NCBI GenBank assembly: GCA_017436645.1
Contig: JAFSCR010000014.1
Location: 1 to 49,740 of the forward strand
Length of the DNA stretch: 49,740 nucleotides
Reading direction: 5' to 3'
Origin: Clostridia bacterium
Lineage (GTDB): Bacteria > Bacillota > Clostridia > UMGS1883 > UMGS1540
In this document: positions 35,959 to 45,262 of the stretch, one piece after another
How positions within the stretch are numbered: the first letter of the stretch is position 1
Layout: every line of letters starts with the position of its first letter
Translations under genes and position numbers: made by a program
Notes under the pieces: generated by a model
What the model was told of the DNA's origin: nothing
The model's input: only the letters and a program-made list of their open reading frames with translations
Database searches by the model: none

Positions 35959-36639
35959 TTAACTTTCTCTAAAATAGTAGCCTACCCCCCACTTGGTAAT
36001 AATATATTTCGGGTCTGCAGGGCTGGGTTCAATTTTTTCACGGAGGCGGCGGACATGCACGTCCACCGTTCGGATATCGCCGGGATAATCGTATCCCCAG
36101 ACAATGTCAAGAAGCTGTTCTCTCGAATAGACCTTTCCTGCATTCGTCACAAGAAGCTCCACAAGGTCAAATTCTTTGGCCGTCAGTTCTATCCATTTTG
36201 TACCGATGCGGACCTTTCGCAAATTATAATCAAGCGCCACATCCCCGTCGCTCCGTACGGCATGGGTGTCGGCCGTGCCGGATGCACTGCGGCGAAGAAT
36301 GGCTTTTACTCTCGCTTTCAGCTCTAAAATATTAAAGGGCTTCGTCATATAATCATCGGCACCATACTCAAGGCCCATGATTTTATCCATGTCCTCTGTT
36401 TTGGCCGTGAGCATAATAATAGGCACACGGGAAAATTCACGGATTTGCTGGCAGACGGTAAGTCCGTCCACCTTCGGGAGCATAAGGTCGAGAATAATGA
36501 GATTTATACTCTTATCTCTTGCAAGCTTCAAGGCCTCTTCTCCGTCATACGCTGTTTCAACCGCAAAGCCCTCTTGCTCAAAATTAAACTTAATACCTTT
36601 GACCAGCAGTTTTTCGTCATCTACAATCAAAATTTTCAC
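35959..36639 (-). CDS. OmpR/PhoB-family response regulator
   Basis: A 226-residue regulator. The receiver domain has the acidic pair DDE (8-10), the phospho-accepting Asp in LIILDLMLPKVDG (about 52) and the Lys in YMTKPF. The C-terminal winged helix ends in TVDVHVRRLREKIEP and KWGVGYYF. It uses a GTG start at 36639 with AAGGAG about 10 bases upstream. It is cotranscribed with its kinase and the GerMN lipoprotein, suggesting control of envelope or sporulation-related genes. It resembles WalR/PhoP-type regulators, but WalHIJ partners are absent. Confidence 0.92.
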   Translation of the reverse strand: MKILIVDDEKLLVKGIKFNFEQEGFAVETAYDGEEALKLARDKSINLIILDLMLPKVDGLTVCQQIREFSRVPIIMLTAKTEDMDKIMGLEYGADDYMTKPFNILELKARVKAILRRSASGTADTHAVRSDGDVALDYNLRKVRIGTKWIELTAKEFDLVELLVTNAGKVYSREQLLDIVWGYDYPGDIRTVDVHVRRLREKIEPSPADPKYIITKWGVGYYFRES

Positions 36640-36715
36640 TGCCGATTTGCTCCTTTCCGCCCTGTTTTTTCGTCTTTTTTTGTAAAAGCACTTGCTTTTA
36701 GACGCTATTTGGTAT

Positions 36716-36744
36716 ATTATATAACATTATACGTGATTTTTCAA
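36716..36744 (-). promoter_or_regulatory. Promoter of the two-component operon
   Basis: Minus-strand TTGAAA (36739-36744), 17-base spacer, TATAAT (36716-36721). A small hairpin TAAAAGC-4-GCTTTTA lies in the predicted leader (about 36683-36700). Confidence 0.7.
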
Positions 36745-36789
36745 TCATAAAATAAAATATTTTTTTATTTATATGAAGGAGGTTTGGTT

Positions 36790-38070
36790 TTGAAACGAAA
36801 GATTACGGCTTTATGTCTGAGTTTTATCCTGCTTTTCGCCCCCGGCGTTATGGCCGCACCTTCCGTCTCTGCACCCGCAGCGGTTTTAATTGCCGCAGAT
36901 TCCGGCCTTGTATTATACGCAAAAAATGAACATGCACGGATGTATCCCGCCAGCACCACCAAGATTATGACGGCAATACTGGCGCTGGAAAACGGTAATT
37001 TTGACGATATGGTCACCGTCAGTCATGACGCTGTTTTCACCATAAGCTATGACTCGAGCAAAGCAGGCCTTTATGAAGGCGAAATCATTTCTTTCAAAGA
37101 CCTTGTGCATACGCTTTTAATCTGTTCTGCAAACGATTCTGCAAACGTTATTGCCGAATATGTTTCCGGAAGTGTTTCTGCCTTTGTGGACAAAATGAAC
37201 CAGCGTGCCGCCGAACTCGGCGCCATGAACACGCATTTTGTAAACACCCACGGTCTGCATCATGAAGACCACTATACAACGGCATATGACCTGGCCATTT
37301 TAGCACGCCACGCCATGACGCTGCCCCAATTTCGCGAAATCGTTTCCATGCGGTCCTATTCTCTTGCACCGTCCAATAAATTCGACGAAACACGGCACTT
37401 TAATTCCACGAACCACCTTTTAAATCCCAACAGTCCCTATTATTATAAACACGCCATCGGCATTAAAACGGGCTATACGGATAACGCCAAAAGCTGTCTT
37501 GTTTCCTCTGCCGAAGCCAACGGCAAAACCTATATCGCCGTTGTTTTAGGTGCAGAAAATGCAGACGGGCAGGCCATGTCCTTTGTGGACAGCCGCACCC
37601 TCCTTTCCTACGGTGTAGATTCTTTTAAACCCGTAGAACTTTGCAAGGCAGGCGCATATGCAAAGCCCATCCCCGCCAAGAATGCAAAAGGCACGGACAC
37701 TGTCAGCGTACACACCGCTGCGGCCGCCGCAGCCATTTTGCCCCAGGGAACGGCACCTGAGAGCGTTGAAATGCGGGAATACATTAAAAAAGACCTGGAG
37801 GCACCTGTTGCAAAAGGTACCGTCTTAGGCAGACGAGAATACTGGCTCGGCGAAGTAAAGGTGGCTGAAACCTTCCTCGTTGCCGATAGTGACATTGAAA
37901 AGCAAGGCTTTTTCGCCCGTCTGTTCGGCAGCATTCTCTCCTCCTTCTGGTTCTATCTCGCCCTCGTTCTCGTTCTTATTCTCCTGTTCGGCCGCCGCAT
38001 CAAAAAAATGAAGGCAAGGCGGGATCGCCGTCACAGGGCGGAGATGCGGAGAAGAAGCAAATATCAATAA
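36790..38070 (+). CDS. dacA: D-alanyl-D-alanine carboxypeptidase (PBP5/DacA-type)
   Basis: A 426-residue penicillin-binding protein with a signal peptide (about 1-22), the catalytic motifs STTK, SAN and KTG in order, a C-terminal beta domain and a final membrane helix with a highly basic tail. It trims the terminal D-Ala from peptidoglycan stem peptides on the outer face of the membrane. AAGGAGG (36776-36782) is 7 bases from TTG 36790 but only 1 from the in-frame TTG at 36784, so 36790 is preferred. The repeat element begins 8 bases after the stop. Confidence 0.92.
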   Translation: MKRKITALCLSFILLFAPGVMAAPSVSAPAAVLIAADSGLVLYAKNEHARMYPASTTKIMTAILALENGNFDDMVTVSHDAVFTISYDSSKAGLYEGEIISFKDLVHTLLICSANDSANVIAEYVSGSVSAFVDKMNQRAAELGAMNTHFVNTHGLHHEDHYTTAYDLAILARHAMTLPQFREIVSMRSYSLAPSNKFDETRHFNSTNHLLNPNSPYYYKHAIGIKTGYTDNAKSCLVSSAEANGKTYIAVVLGAENADGQAMSFVDSRTLLSYGVDSFKPVELCKAGAYAKPIPAKNAKGTDTVSVHTAAAAAAILPQGTAPESVEMREYIKKDLEAPVAKGTVLGRREYWLGEVKVAETFLVADSDIEKQGFFARLFGSILSSFWFYLALVLVLILLFGRRIKKMKARRDRRHRAEMRRRSKYQ

Positions 38071-38078
38071 TCACGAAT

Positions 38079-38354
38079 GGGGCTGTAAATAAATTTACAG
38101 CCCCTTTTTTAGGGGATAGGAAAAAATGTTCAGAATGAACAAACTGAGCCAAAGCCATAGGCTTTGGGATACCCGAAGCTGTACGTGGGTACAGCGAGAG
38201 GCGAAGTTTGTTTCATAGCAAAAAGGCATATATAAAAAAGAAAAACTTCAATTGTTTGAAGTTTTTCTTCATTTTAATTATAAGTTTTGTTTATTATGGC
38301 TTTCTTTTACTGTCATTTCCGCCTTTTTGCGGTCTGGACTTTTTTTACAGCCCC
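38079..38354 (+). repeat. Dispersed structured repeat, copy A (full length)
   Basis: A 276-base gene-free element with 11-base terminal inverted repeats GGGGCTGTAAA (38079-38089) and TTTACAGCCCC (38344-38354). Inside are a CTGTAAA terminator-like hairpin, a conserved AGGGGATAGG...ATGTTCAGAATG stretch, stem AACAAACT/AGTTTGTT (38138-38145/38205-38212) enclosing hairpins CCAAAGCC-ATA-GGCTTTGG and GCTGTAC-GTGG-GTACAGC, a 12-bp hairpin (38240-38267), and GCAAAAAGGC (38218-38227) pairing with GCCTTTTTGC (38321-38330). The right end touches the flavodiiron stop codon. It encodes no transposase; MITE-like or structured RNA are both possible. Confidence 0.85.
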
Positions 38355-40135
38355 TATCGAATGGGTTCAAAGTCATCTGCCCCGTGCTTACATATGGGGC
38401 AAACGTAGTCGGCGGGAAGGGTATCGCCCTCATAAACATATCCGCAGATTTTACATACAAAGCCTTTTTTGCCTTCGGTTTCGGGCTTTGGCTTTACATT
38501 TTCATGATAATACGTATACGTCATGGTTTCCCTATCGGAAAGAACAGACGCTTCTTCCACCGTGCAAATAAACATGCCGTGGGTGCCAAGGTCCACATAC
38601 TGTTCTACCTTCAGGGACATATAGGCATTCATGTATTTTGTAAGCACTGCAAGTCCGTTTTTCGTGCGCTTAACCTCTGCGCCTTCAAACTTATCTGCCA
38701 CTCTGCCGCTTCTAAAGCCGAAGTTTTCAAAAAGGCTGAAGGGTGCGTCCTTGGAAAGGCAGCAAAGATTCATTTTGCCCGTGTTCTTTATAACGTGGTG
38801 AGAATAGTTTTCTTTGTTAATGGTAACCGCCACACGGTTCGGCGTGTTTGTGACCTGATTTACGCTGTTTACAATAAAGCCGTTATCCTTCTTACCGTCA
38901 TTTGACGTGGCAACATAAAGGCCGTAACCGATTTTGAAAAGGGCGGACATATCCTGCTTTATTTCTTCGCCCAATTGGTAAGGTGTGCAAAGTTCTTTTG
39001 CCAGGGCATCGATACTTTCACCGGCCGCACCGTCCACAGCCGAAAGAATGCGAACCGTGTTTTCCGCAAAGCGGAGGTTTTTGCATTTTGCGAGCATTTC
39101 ACCCATAATTTTTGCCGCCATGGGTGCCCAGGTACCGTTTTCAATAAAAGCAACGGTGCGGTTCTGGAAGTTTCGTTCCACAAGGGCATCAATAAAGGTG
39201 CGCATAAAGGGGAAAATATCTGCATTATAGGTGGTGGTGGCAAGCACCAGATTTTCGTAGCGGAATGCATCCTCCACCGCCTCTGCCATGTCTTCTCTGG
39301 CAAGGTCGCAAACGGCCACCTTGGGGCAGCCGAGTGCGCGCATTTTATCTGCGAGCATCAGTGCCGCACGCTTTGTATTGCCGTAAACGGAGGTATATGC
39401 AATGAGTACGCCTTCACTTTCCGCCGCATAGGAGGACCATGTATTGTAAAGGTCTAAATAGTAACCGAGGTTTTCGTTTAAGACGGGGCCATGGAGAGGA
39501 CAAATGATTTGAATATCGAGCCCCTTTGCCTTTTCGAGAAGTTTCTGGACTTGCATGCCGTATTTACCCACGATGCCGAAATAGTATCTTCTCGCTTCGC
39601 ACGCCCAGTCCTCATCGTGGTCGAGAGCGCCGAATTTGCCGAAGCCGTCAGCAGAAAAGAGAACTTTATCCTTTGCATCGTAGGTGACAATGACCTCAGG
39701 CCAATGAACCATGGGCGCTGTTACAAACGTAAGGGTATGGCTACCGAGAGAAAGCGTGTCCCCTTCGGATACGGAAATGCTGCGGTCTGAAAAGTCTGTG
39801 CCGAAAAACTGGCGCATCATGGGGAACGCTTTGCTGCCCGACACAATTTTTGCTTCGGGGTAGGTTTCCATGAATCTGGCAACGCAGGCCGAATGGTCCG
39901 GTTCCATGTGCTGCACAATGAGATAATCCGGTTTTCTGCCTGAAAGCGCATTTTCCAGATTATCAAGCCATACATGGTAAAACCGTGCATCCACCGTATC
40001 GAAAACGGCGATTTTCTCATCCAGTACCACATAGGAATTGTACGCCATACCATTTGGCACCGTGTACTGCCCTTCAAATAAATCCACCTCGTGGTCATTG
40101 ACTCCGATATAAAGAATGTCCTTCGTAATCTGCAT
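38354..40135 (-). CDS. Multidomain flavodiiron protein with flavin reductase and short rubredoxin domains
   Basis: A 593-residue four-domain protein: beta-lactamase-like diiron domain (about 1-250, HMEPDHS and CPLHGP ligands), flavodoxin with FMN loop TSVYGNTKR (about 255-390), a flavin-reductase-like domain (about 405-535) and a C-terminal rubredoxin-like domain (CKIC...CPIC, last 40 residues). The two CxxC pairs are only 14 residues apart instead of about 29. It would reduce O2 to water or NO to N2O, with electrons relayed inside one chain. The layout matches what is described as class H. It is 2 bases after ftsK on the same strand. Confidence 0.9.
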   Translation of the reverse strand: MQITKDILYIGVNDHEVDLFEGQYTVPNGMAYNSYVVLDEKIAVFDTVDARFYHVWLDNLENALSGRKPDYLIVQHMEPDHSACVARFMETYPEAKIVSGSKAFPMMRQFFGTDFSDRSISVSEGDTLSLGSHTLTFVTAPMVHWPEVIVTYDAKDKVLFSADGFGKFGALDHDEDWACEARRYYFGIVGKYGMQVQKLLEKAKGLDIQIICPLHGPVLNENLGYYLDLYNTWSSYAAESEGVLIAYTSVYGNTKRAALMLADKMRALGCPKVAVCDLAREDMAEAVEDAFRYENLVLATTTYNADIFPFMRTFIDALVERNFQNRTVAFIENGTWAPMAAKIMGEMLAKCKNLRFAENTVRILSAVDGAAGESIDALAKELCTPYQLGEEIKQDMSALFKIGYGLYVATSNDGKKDNGFIVNSVNQVTNTPNRVAVTINKENYSHHVIKNTGKMNLCCLSKDAPFSLFENFGFRSGRVADKFEGAEVKRTKNGLAVLTKYMNAYMSLKVEQYVDLGTHGMFICTVEEASVLSDRETMTYTYYHENVKPKPETEGKKGFVCKICGYVYEGDTLPADYVCPICKHGADDFEPIR

Positions 40136-40137
40136 TT

Positions 40138-42450
40138 TTATTCCTCCATATCCTTATGCATCTGCATTTCATAAAATTGCTGCTTGGTAATAAGCACCTG
40201 CCTCGGTTTTGCCCCTTCGTGGGGCCCGATAATTCCTCTGGCTTCCATCTGGTCAATAATTCTGCCCGCACGGCTATAACCGACTTTCAGCCTTCTTTGA
40301 ATCATGGAAACGGATGCCTGTCCGCTGTCTACTACGATTTCGATAGCCTCGGAAAGAAGGTCGTCACTGTCACCGGATTCGTCACGTTCAGGCTCGTCCG
40401 CATGTTCCAGTTTTTCCATAATTTCCGTATCGTATTCAGCCTCATCCTCGCCTTTTACAAATTCCACAACCTTTTCCACTTCCTTATCGGAAATAAAGGC
40501 ACCCTGCAGTCTTATGGGTTTGGAAGCACCGTAGGGAAGATACAGCATATCGCCTTTGCCGAGGAGCTTTTCCGCCCCCATCATGTCGAGAATGGTGCGG
40601 CTGTCAATCTGGCTGGCCACCGCAAAAGCAATTCGGGACGGGATGTTCGCTTTGATAAGACCGGTGATAACGTCAACGCTGGGGCGCTGGGTTGCGATAA
40701 CGAGGTGAATCCCTGCTGCACGTCCCATCTGTGCAAGGCGGCAAATGGCATCTTCCACTTCATGGGGCGCCGCCATCATAAGGTCAGCAAGCTCGTCCAC
40801 AATCACGATAATGGATTCCATTTTCTTTTCGCCTTCGCCCTCGAGGTATTCATTATAACCGGCGAGGTTTCGGACGTTACTTTCCGAGAAAAGCTTATAT
40901 CTGCGAAGCATTTCCGTAACGGCCCAGTTTAAGGCGCCTGCCGCTTTTCGTGGGTCGGTTACAACAGGAATGAGAAGGTGGGGAAGGCCGTTATATACTT
41001 TCAGTTCTACAACCTTCGGGTCAATCATGAGAAGGCGTACATCCTCCGGTGCCGCCTTATAAATAAGGCTTGCAATGAGGGTGTTTATACATACGCTCTT
41101 ACCGGAGCCTGTGGCACCTGCAATGAGAAGGTGCGGCATTTTGGAAAGGTCTGCCACCATGGTGCCGCCCGAAATATCTTTGCCGACGGCAAACGCCGTT
41201 TTGGCCTTAAAGTCACGAAATTCTGCCGTTTCAAGCATTTCGCGGAGCGTGACGGTTGCGGCGCTTTTATTCGGCACTTCAATGCCGACTGCCGCTTTCC
41301 CCGGAATGGGTGCTTCAATTCTGACACCTGTTGCCGCAAGGTTTAAGGCAATATCATCTGCAAGGTTTACGATTTTGGAAACCTTGACGCCGGCCGACGG
41401 CTGAAGTTCATAACGGGTAATGTTGGGTCCTTTTGTAACCTCTAAAATTTTTGCATCCACGCCAAAGCTTTTTAAGGTTTCGATAAGCTTTTTGGCGCTT
41501 TCCCTCAGGTCCTCCGTTTTTTCCGATTTTGCCGCACGGGGTTTTTCGAGAAGGTCCGTGGAAGGATAAATATAAATCCTTTCCTTCTTCTGCTCCTTCA
41601 TTTCCGCTTCAATTTCGGAAACTGCCACAGGCGGGCCGACCTCTTCGTCCTCTTCCGTTTTTTGTGCAGCTTCATGCGGAGCAAATTCTTCCGGTTCTGC
41701 CCCTTTGAAGCCGGACGGTTTTTCTTCTGCCGGTTTTTCCTCGTCGGGGAAGTCTTTCATTTTCATCTGGTCATGGGTATAAATCTTAATGGCATCAAAA
41801 TCAAAGGGTTCTTCCTCTTTTTCCTCTGCCGTAATTTTCTTTGTTTCTTTTTTCTCCGTTTTCTTTACGGGTTCTTCCTTTGCTTTTTCGCTCTTTTCTT
41901 TTTTCTCACGAAGGGTTGCGATTTTTTCACGCAGGCTTTCCACCACGTCCGAAAGAGAATGCTTTGTAACCGAAAGGACGGTAAATAAAATGGAAACGGC
42001 CAGTACAATTCCCGCAATGGCACTGCCTGCAAGCTTTACGAGGACGGTGGACAAAAGACCGCCGAGAATGCCGCCGCCGTCATGATAAGCATAAAAGTAT
42101 GCAAAATCCCATTTCGGCTCCCCGAAAAGAAGGTGCACCATAGAGGATGCCAGAATCATAAGAAGCATCAAAAGGAGGTACAGGCGTTTATAGGGTGCAA
42201 AATCCCGCTTTATCAGGTACTGAACGCCAAAGGCAATCATATAAACGGGCAGAAGGTAGCCGACAATGCCGAATATGCCGAGGCCCGTACTTTTTACGGC
42301 TTGTCCCACCGGCGTTTTGGACGCCTCGGTATAAAAGCAGAAAAGTGCTATGAGGCCCAAGGCGATGAGAATAATGCCCCAGGCTTCTTTCGTCATGCCG
42401 CCGCTTTTTTTCTTTACCGATTTTGCAGGGATTCTTTTTCTCTTATCCAT
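40138..42450 (-). CDS. ftsK: DNA translocase FtsK/SpoIIIE
   Basis: A 770-residue FtsK/SpoIIIE translocase: four N-terminal membrane segments (about 20-175), a charged Lys/Glu-rich linker (about 180-300), the motor with Walker [10 protein letters not shown] and Walker [12 protein letters not shown], and the C-terminal gamma winged helix ([18 protein letters not shown]) that reads polar DNA motifs. It pumps chromosomal DNA through the closing septum at division or sporulation. The operon order is uppP-ftsK-flavodiiron protein. Intact. Confidence 0.95.
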   Translation of the reverse strand: MDKRKRIPAKSVKKKSGGMTKEAWGIILIALGLIALFCFYTEASKTPVGQAVKSTGLGIFGIVGYLLPVYMIAFGVQYLIKRDFAPYKRLYLLLMLLMILASSMVHLLFGEPKWDFAYFYAYHDGGGILGGLLSTVLVKLAGSAIAGIVLAVSILFTVLSVTKHSLSDVVESLREKIATLREKKEKSEKAKEEPVKKTEKKETKKITAEEKEEEPFDFDAIKIYTHDQMKMKDFPDEEKPAEEKPSGFKGAEPEEFAPHEAAQKTEEDEEVGPPVAVSEIEAEMKEQKKERIYIYPSTDLLEKPRAAKSEKTEDLRESAKKLIETLKSFGVDAKILEVTKGPNITRYELQPSAGVKVSKIVNLADDIALNLAATGVRIEAPIPGKAAVGIEVPNKSAATVTLREMLETAEFRDFKAKTAFAVGKDISGGTMVADLSKMPHLLIAGATGSGKSVCINTLIASLIYKAAPEDVRLLMIDPKVVELKVYNGLPHLLIPVVTDPRKAAGALNWAVTEMLRRYKLFSESNVRNLAGYNEYLEGEGEKKMESIIVIVDELADLMMAAPHEVEDAICRLAQMGRAAGIHLVIATQRPSVDVITGLIKANIPSRIAFAVASQIDSRTILDMMGAEKLLGKGDMLYLPYGASKPIRLQGAFISDKEVEKVVEFVKGEDEAEYDTEIMEKLEHADEPERDESGDSDDLLSEAIEIVVDSGQASVSMIQRRLKVGYSRAGRIIDQMEARGIIGPHEGAKPRQVLITKQQFYEMQMHKDMEE

Positions 42451-42465
42451 GGTTACCCTCCGAAA

Positions 42466-43287
42466 TTAAATAAAGTAAAGTATAATTGCGCCGATACCGG
42501 CAAGGATGCAGTAATAGGAAAAATAATGAAACTTACTGTTTTGCACAAGCTTTATGAGCCAGCGAATGGCGATAAAGCCGCTTATGGCAGCGACCGCCAT
42601 GCCGAGGAGTGCTTCGCCCCAAGGGATATTGAATCCGCCTGTGGACAAAACCTCTGCCAAATCCAGCACCGCCGCACCTAAGATTGCAGGGATGGATAAA
42701 ATAAACGAGAATTTCACGGCGAATGCACGGGTATATCCCGCCACCGTCGCCCCCACAATGGTAGAGCCAGAGCGGCTGATGCCGGGGAGAATGGCAAACC
42801 CTTGGAAAAGACCGACCAAAAGTGCAGAAGGATACGAGGCCGTTGCCATATCCTTTTTGCCTTTCGGCAGTCTATCGCTAAGATACAGGAGTGCCGCCGT
42901 TACAAAGAGGGCAATACCCACATATAAAAGGGGCAACTCGCTGATAAAATCTTTTAGTAAAATGCCGACGACGGCGGCAGGAATGGAGCCGACGACAACC
43001 ATAATTACAAAACGACGATAAGGTGCCGAAAAATCGGGTTTTCCACGAAGGAGATCCCACACCATGGCAAAAAACTCACGAATCAGCATCCATATATCCT
43101 TGTAGTAGACAAGAAAAACGGCCATGAGTGTGCCCACATGGAGAAGAATATCCATCGTAAGCGATGCCTTTAAGGCATCCGCCCCCAGAATCTCTTTAAA
43201 AATGGCAAGATGGCCGCTTGAGGAAACGGGCAGAAACTCGGTAAGCCCCTGCACAAGGCCTAAAATCATTGTTTTTATGTAATCCAT
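42466..43287 (-). CDS. uppP: Undecaprenyl-diphosphatase
   Basis: A 273-residue polytopic membrane enzyme (BacA family). Signature motifs are GLVQGLTEFLPVSSSGHL near the N-terminus and PGISRSGSTI near residue 165, containing the active-site residues. It recycles undecaprenyl diphosphate for cell wall synthesis and can confer bacitracin tolerance. The start at 43287 is chosen because an AAGG site lies just upstream; the open frame extends 63 codons further but into the promoter region. It leads the operon with ftsK. Confidence 0.94.
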   Translation of the reverse strand: MDYIKTMILGLVQGLTEFLPVSSSGHLAIFKEILGADALKASLTMDILLHVGTLMAVFLVYYKDIWMLIREFFAMVWDLLRGKPDFSAPYRRFVIMVVVGSIPAAVVGILLKDFISELPLLYVGIALFVTAALLYLSDRLPKGKKDMATASYPSALLVGLFQGFAILPGISRSGSTIVGATVAGYTRAFAVKFSFILSIPAILGAAVLDLAEVLSTGGFNIPWGEALLGMAVAAISGFIAIRWLIKLVQNSKFHYFSYYCILAGIGAIILYFI

Positions 43288-43388
43288 GCGGTGACCTTCT
43301 TTCTTTACTTCAATATATTTAATAATTATATCACACATTAAAGAAAAATGCCAGTCTTTTTTCCTTAAAGTGGTAAAAAAGCCTTGCC

Positions 43389-43417
43389 TTGACTTTTCTC
43401 TCCCCCTGTGGTACAAT
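43389..43417 (+). promoter_or_regulatory. Promoter of the radical SAM operon
   Basis: TTGACT (43389-43394), 17-base spacer, TACAAT (43412-43417). GAGGG lies 5 bases before ATG 43439, excluding an upstream in-frame ATG at 43370 that precedes the promoter. Confidence 0.72.
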
Positions 43418-43438
43418 AAAGCGGAAATGAGGGATACT

Positions 43439-45262
43439 ATGTTTGAAAAAATTTTATCCGCCGTGCAAAAGCCCACACGGTATATCGGTGGCGAGTACGG
43501 CTCCGTTTATAAAAATCCAAAAGACGTGAAAATCCGCTTTTGCATGTGCTTTCCCGACCTTTACGAGGTGGGTATGAGCCATCTTGGCATGCGGATTTTA
43601 TACCATCTCAAAAACACGAGGGAAGATACGTTTTGCGAACGTGCCTTCATGCCCTGGGACGATATGATGGAGGAACTTGAAAAAAACGACATGCCCCTTT
43701 TCGCCCTGGAAAGCCGTGACCCCTTATGTGCATTCGATATGCTGGGCTTTTCTCTCCAGTATGAAATGAGTTATACCAATGTTTTAGAAATGCTCCGTCT
43801 TTCCCGCATTCCCTTAAAGAGTGCGGACAGAGGCGAGGCGTTCCCCTTCATCTGTGCAGGCGGCTCCTGTGCCTTAAACCCCGAGCCACTTGCGGATTTT
43901 ATTGACTTTTTCCTCATCGGCGAAGGGGAAGAACTGAACATGGAAGTGCTTGACGCCTATGGCGAATGGAAAGACAGCGGCAAGCCGAAATCCGCCTTCC
44001 TCGAAACGGTGGCAGGCATTGAAGGCGTATATGTGCCGTCCTTCTATCAGCCGGCATATGACGGGGAAAAGGTTTTATCCATTACCCCCGTAAATCCTTG
44101 TGCCCCTGCAAAGGTTAAAAAGCGCATCATCGAAAATATGGATGATTGCTTCTTCCCCGAAACCCAGATTGTCCCCTACGGCGAAATTGTTCATGACCGT
44201 ATTTCTCTTGAAATGTTCCGTGGGTGCATCCGTGGTTGCCGTTTCTGTCAGGCAGGGATGATTTACCGCCCCGTAAGAGAACGTAGCCCCGAAAAGCTTC
44301 TGTCTCTTGCCAAAAGCCTTATGGAATCCACGGGCTACGAAGAAATTTCCCTTTTATCCTTAAGCACCAGTGACTATACAGAGCTTCCGTTTTTTACGGA
44401 AAAGCTTCTTGATATGACGGAGGAGAAGAAAATCAGCCTTGCCCTTCCCTCTCTCCGCATTGATAATTTCTCCATGGAGCTGATGCAGCGAATTCAGAAG
44501 GTGCGCAAAACCGGCCTTACCTTCGCCCCCGAGGCAGGCACCCAGAGAATGCGTGATGTGATTAATAAGGGCATTACGGAAGAGGACGTTTTAAATTCCG
44601 CCCGCATTGCCTTCGGTGGCGGCTATAAAAACATTAAGCTGTACTTTATGATTGGCCTCCCCTTTGAAACCATGGAGGATGTGGCAGGCATTCCCCTCCT
44701 TGCCAAAAAGGTGGTGGATACCTCCTTTGAACTTCCTAAAGTCAAGGGCGAAAAGCCTGTCCAGATTACGGCAAGCGTTTCTTCCTTTGTGCCGAAGCCT
44801 CACACCCCCTTCCAATGGGAAGCACAAAATACCGCAGAAGAGCTTCGTGAAAAACAAAAGGTCCTTTGCGAAACGGTACGCTCGAAACGTATGACCATCA
44901 ACTACCATGAATCGAAGCTGAGTGTTTTAGAAGGTGTTTTCGCCCGTGGCGATCGCCGTCTTGGCAAGGTTCTTGAAAAAGCGGTGGAGCTCGGCTGTCG
45001 GTTTGACGGTTGGAGTGAGCATTTCGATTTTGAAAAATGGCAGGAAGCCTTTATTGCCTGCGGCGTAAAAATGGAAACATACACAAGAGAAAGAGATATA
45101 GACGAATTCCTCCCCTGGGAGGTTATTGACTGCGGCGTTTCCAAAGCCTTCCTCAAAAAGGAACGGGAGAAAGCCGAAAAAGGAGAAGTTACACCAAATT
45201 GCCGTGCAAAGTGCTCCGGCTGCGGTGCTTCTTCCTGGAAAGTGGGTGTTTGCCATGCATAA
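43439..45262 (+). CDS. TIGR03960-family B12-binding-like radical SAM protein
   Basis: A 607-residue radical SAM protein. The N-terminal part resembles a B12-binding-type fold (CFPDLYEVGMSHLG). The radical SAM cluster motif is CIRGCRFCQAG (CxxxCxxC), followed by ERSPEKLLSLAK. The C-terminal end carries a Cys cluster CRAKCSGCGAS. The family is widespread in Bacillota and usually stands beside or fused to a DUF2344 protein, as here with an 8-base overlap. It is proposed to act in RNA or ribosome modification, but its reaction is not established. Confidence 0.9.
   Translation: MFEKILSAVQKPTRYIGGEYGSVYKNPKDVKIRFCMCFPDLYEVGMSHLGMRILYHLKNTREDTFCERAFMPWDDMMEELEKNDMPLFALESRDPLCAFDMLGFSLQYEMSYTNVLEMLRLSRIPLKSADRGEAFPFICAGGSCALNPEPLADFIDFFLIGEGEELNMEVLDAYGEWKDSGKPKSAFLETVAGIEGVYVPSFYQPAYDGEKVLSITPVNPCAPAKVKKRIIENMDDCFFPETQIVPYGEIVHDRISLEMFRGCIRGCRFCQAGMIYRPVRERSPEKLLSLAKSLMESTGYEEISLLSLSTSDYTELPFFTEKLLDMTEEKKISLALPSLRIDNFSMELMQRIQKVRKTGLTFAPEAGTQRMRDVINKGITEEDVLNSARIAFGGGYKNIKLYFMIGLPFETMEDVAGIPLLAKKVVDTSFELPKVKGEKPVQITASVSSFVPKPHTPFQWEAQNTAEELREKQKVLCETVRSKRMTINYHESKLSVLEGVFARGDRRLGKVLEKAVELGCRFDGWSEHFDFEKWQEAFIACGVKMETYTRERDIDEFLPWEVIDCGVSKAFLKKEREKAEKGEVTPNCRAKCSGCGASSWKVGVCHA

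Noticed and set aside
38079..38354. Insertion sequence
   Set aside because: Terminal inverted repeats are present, but no transposase frame and no clear target duplication; at most a non-autonomous element.
40156..40932. A 258-codon plus-strand open frame opposite ftsK
   Set aside because: Antisense shadow of a conserved translocase gene; composition is typical of a reverse frame and no family is recognisable.
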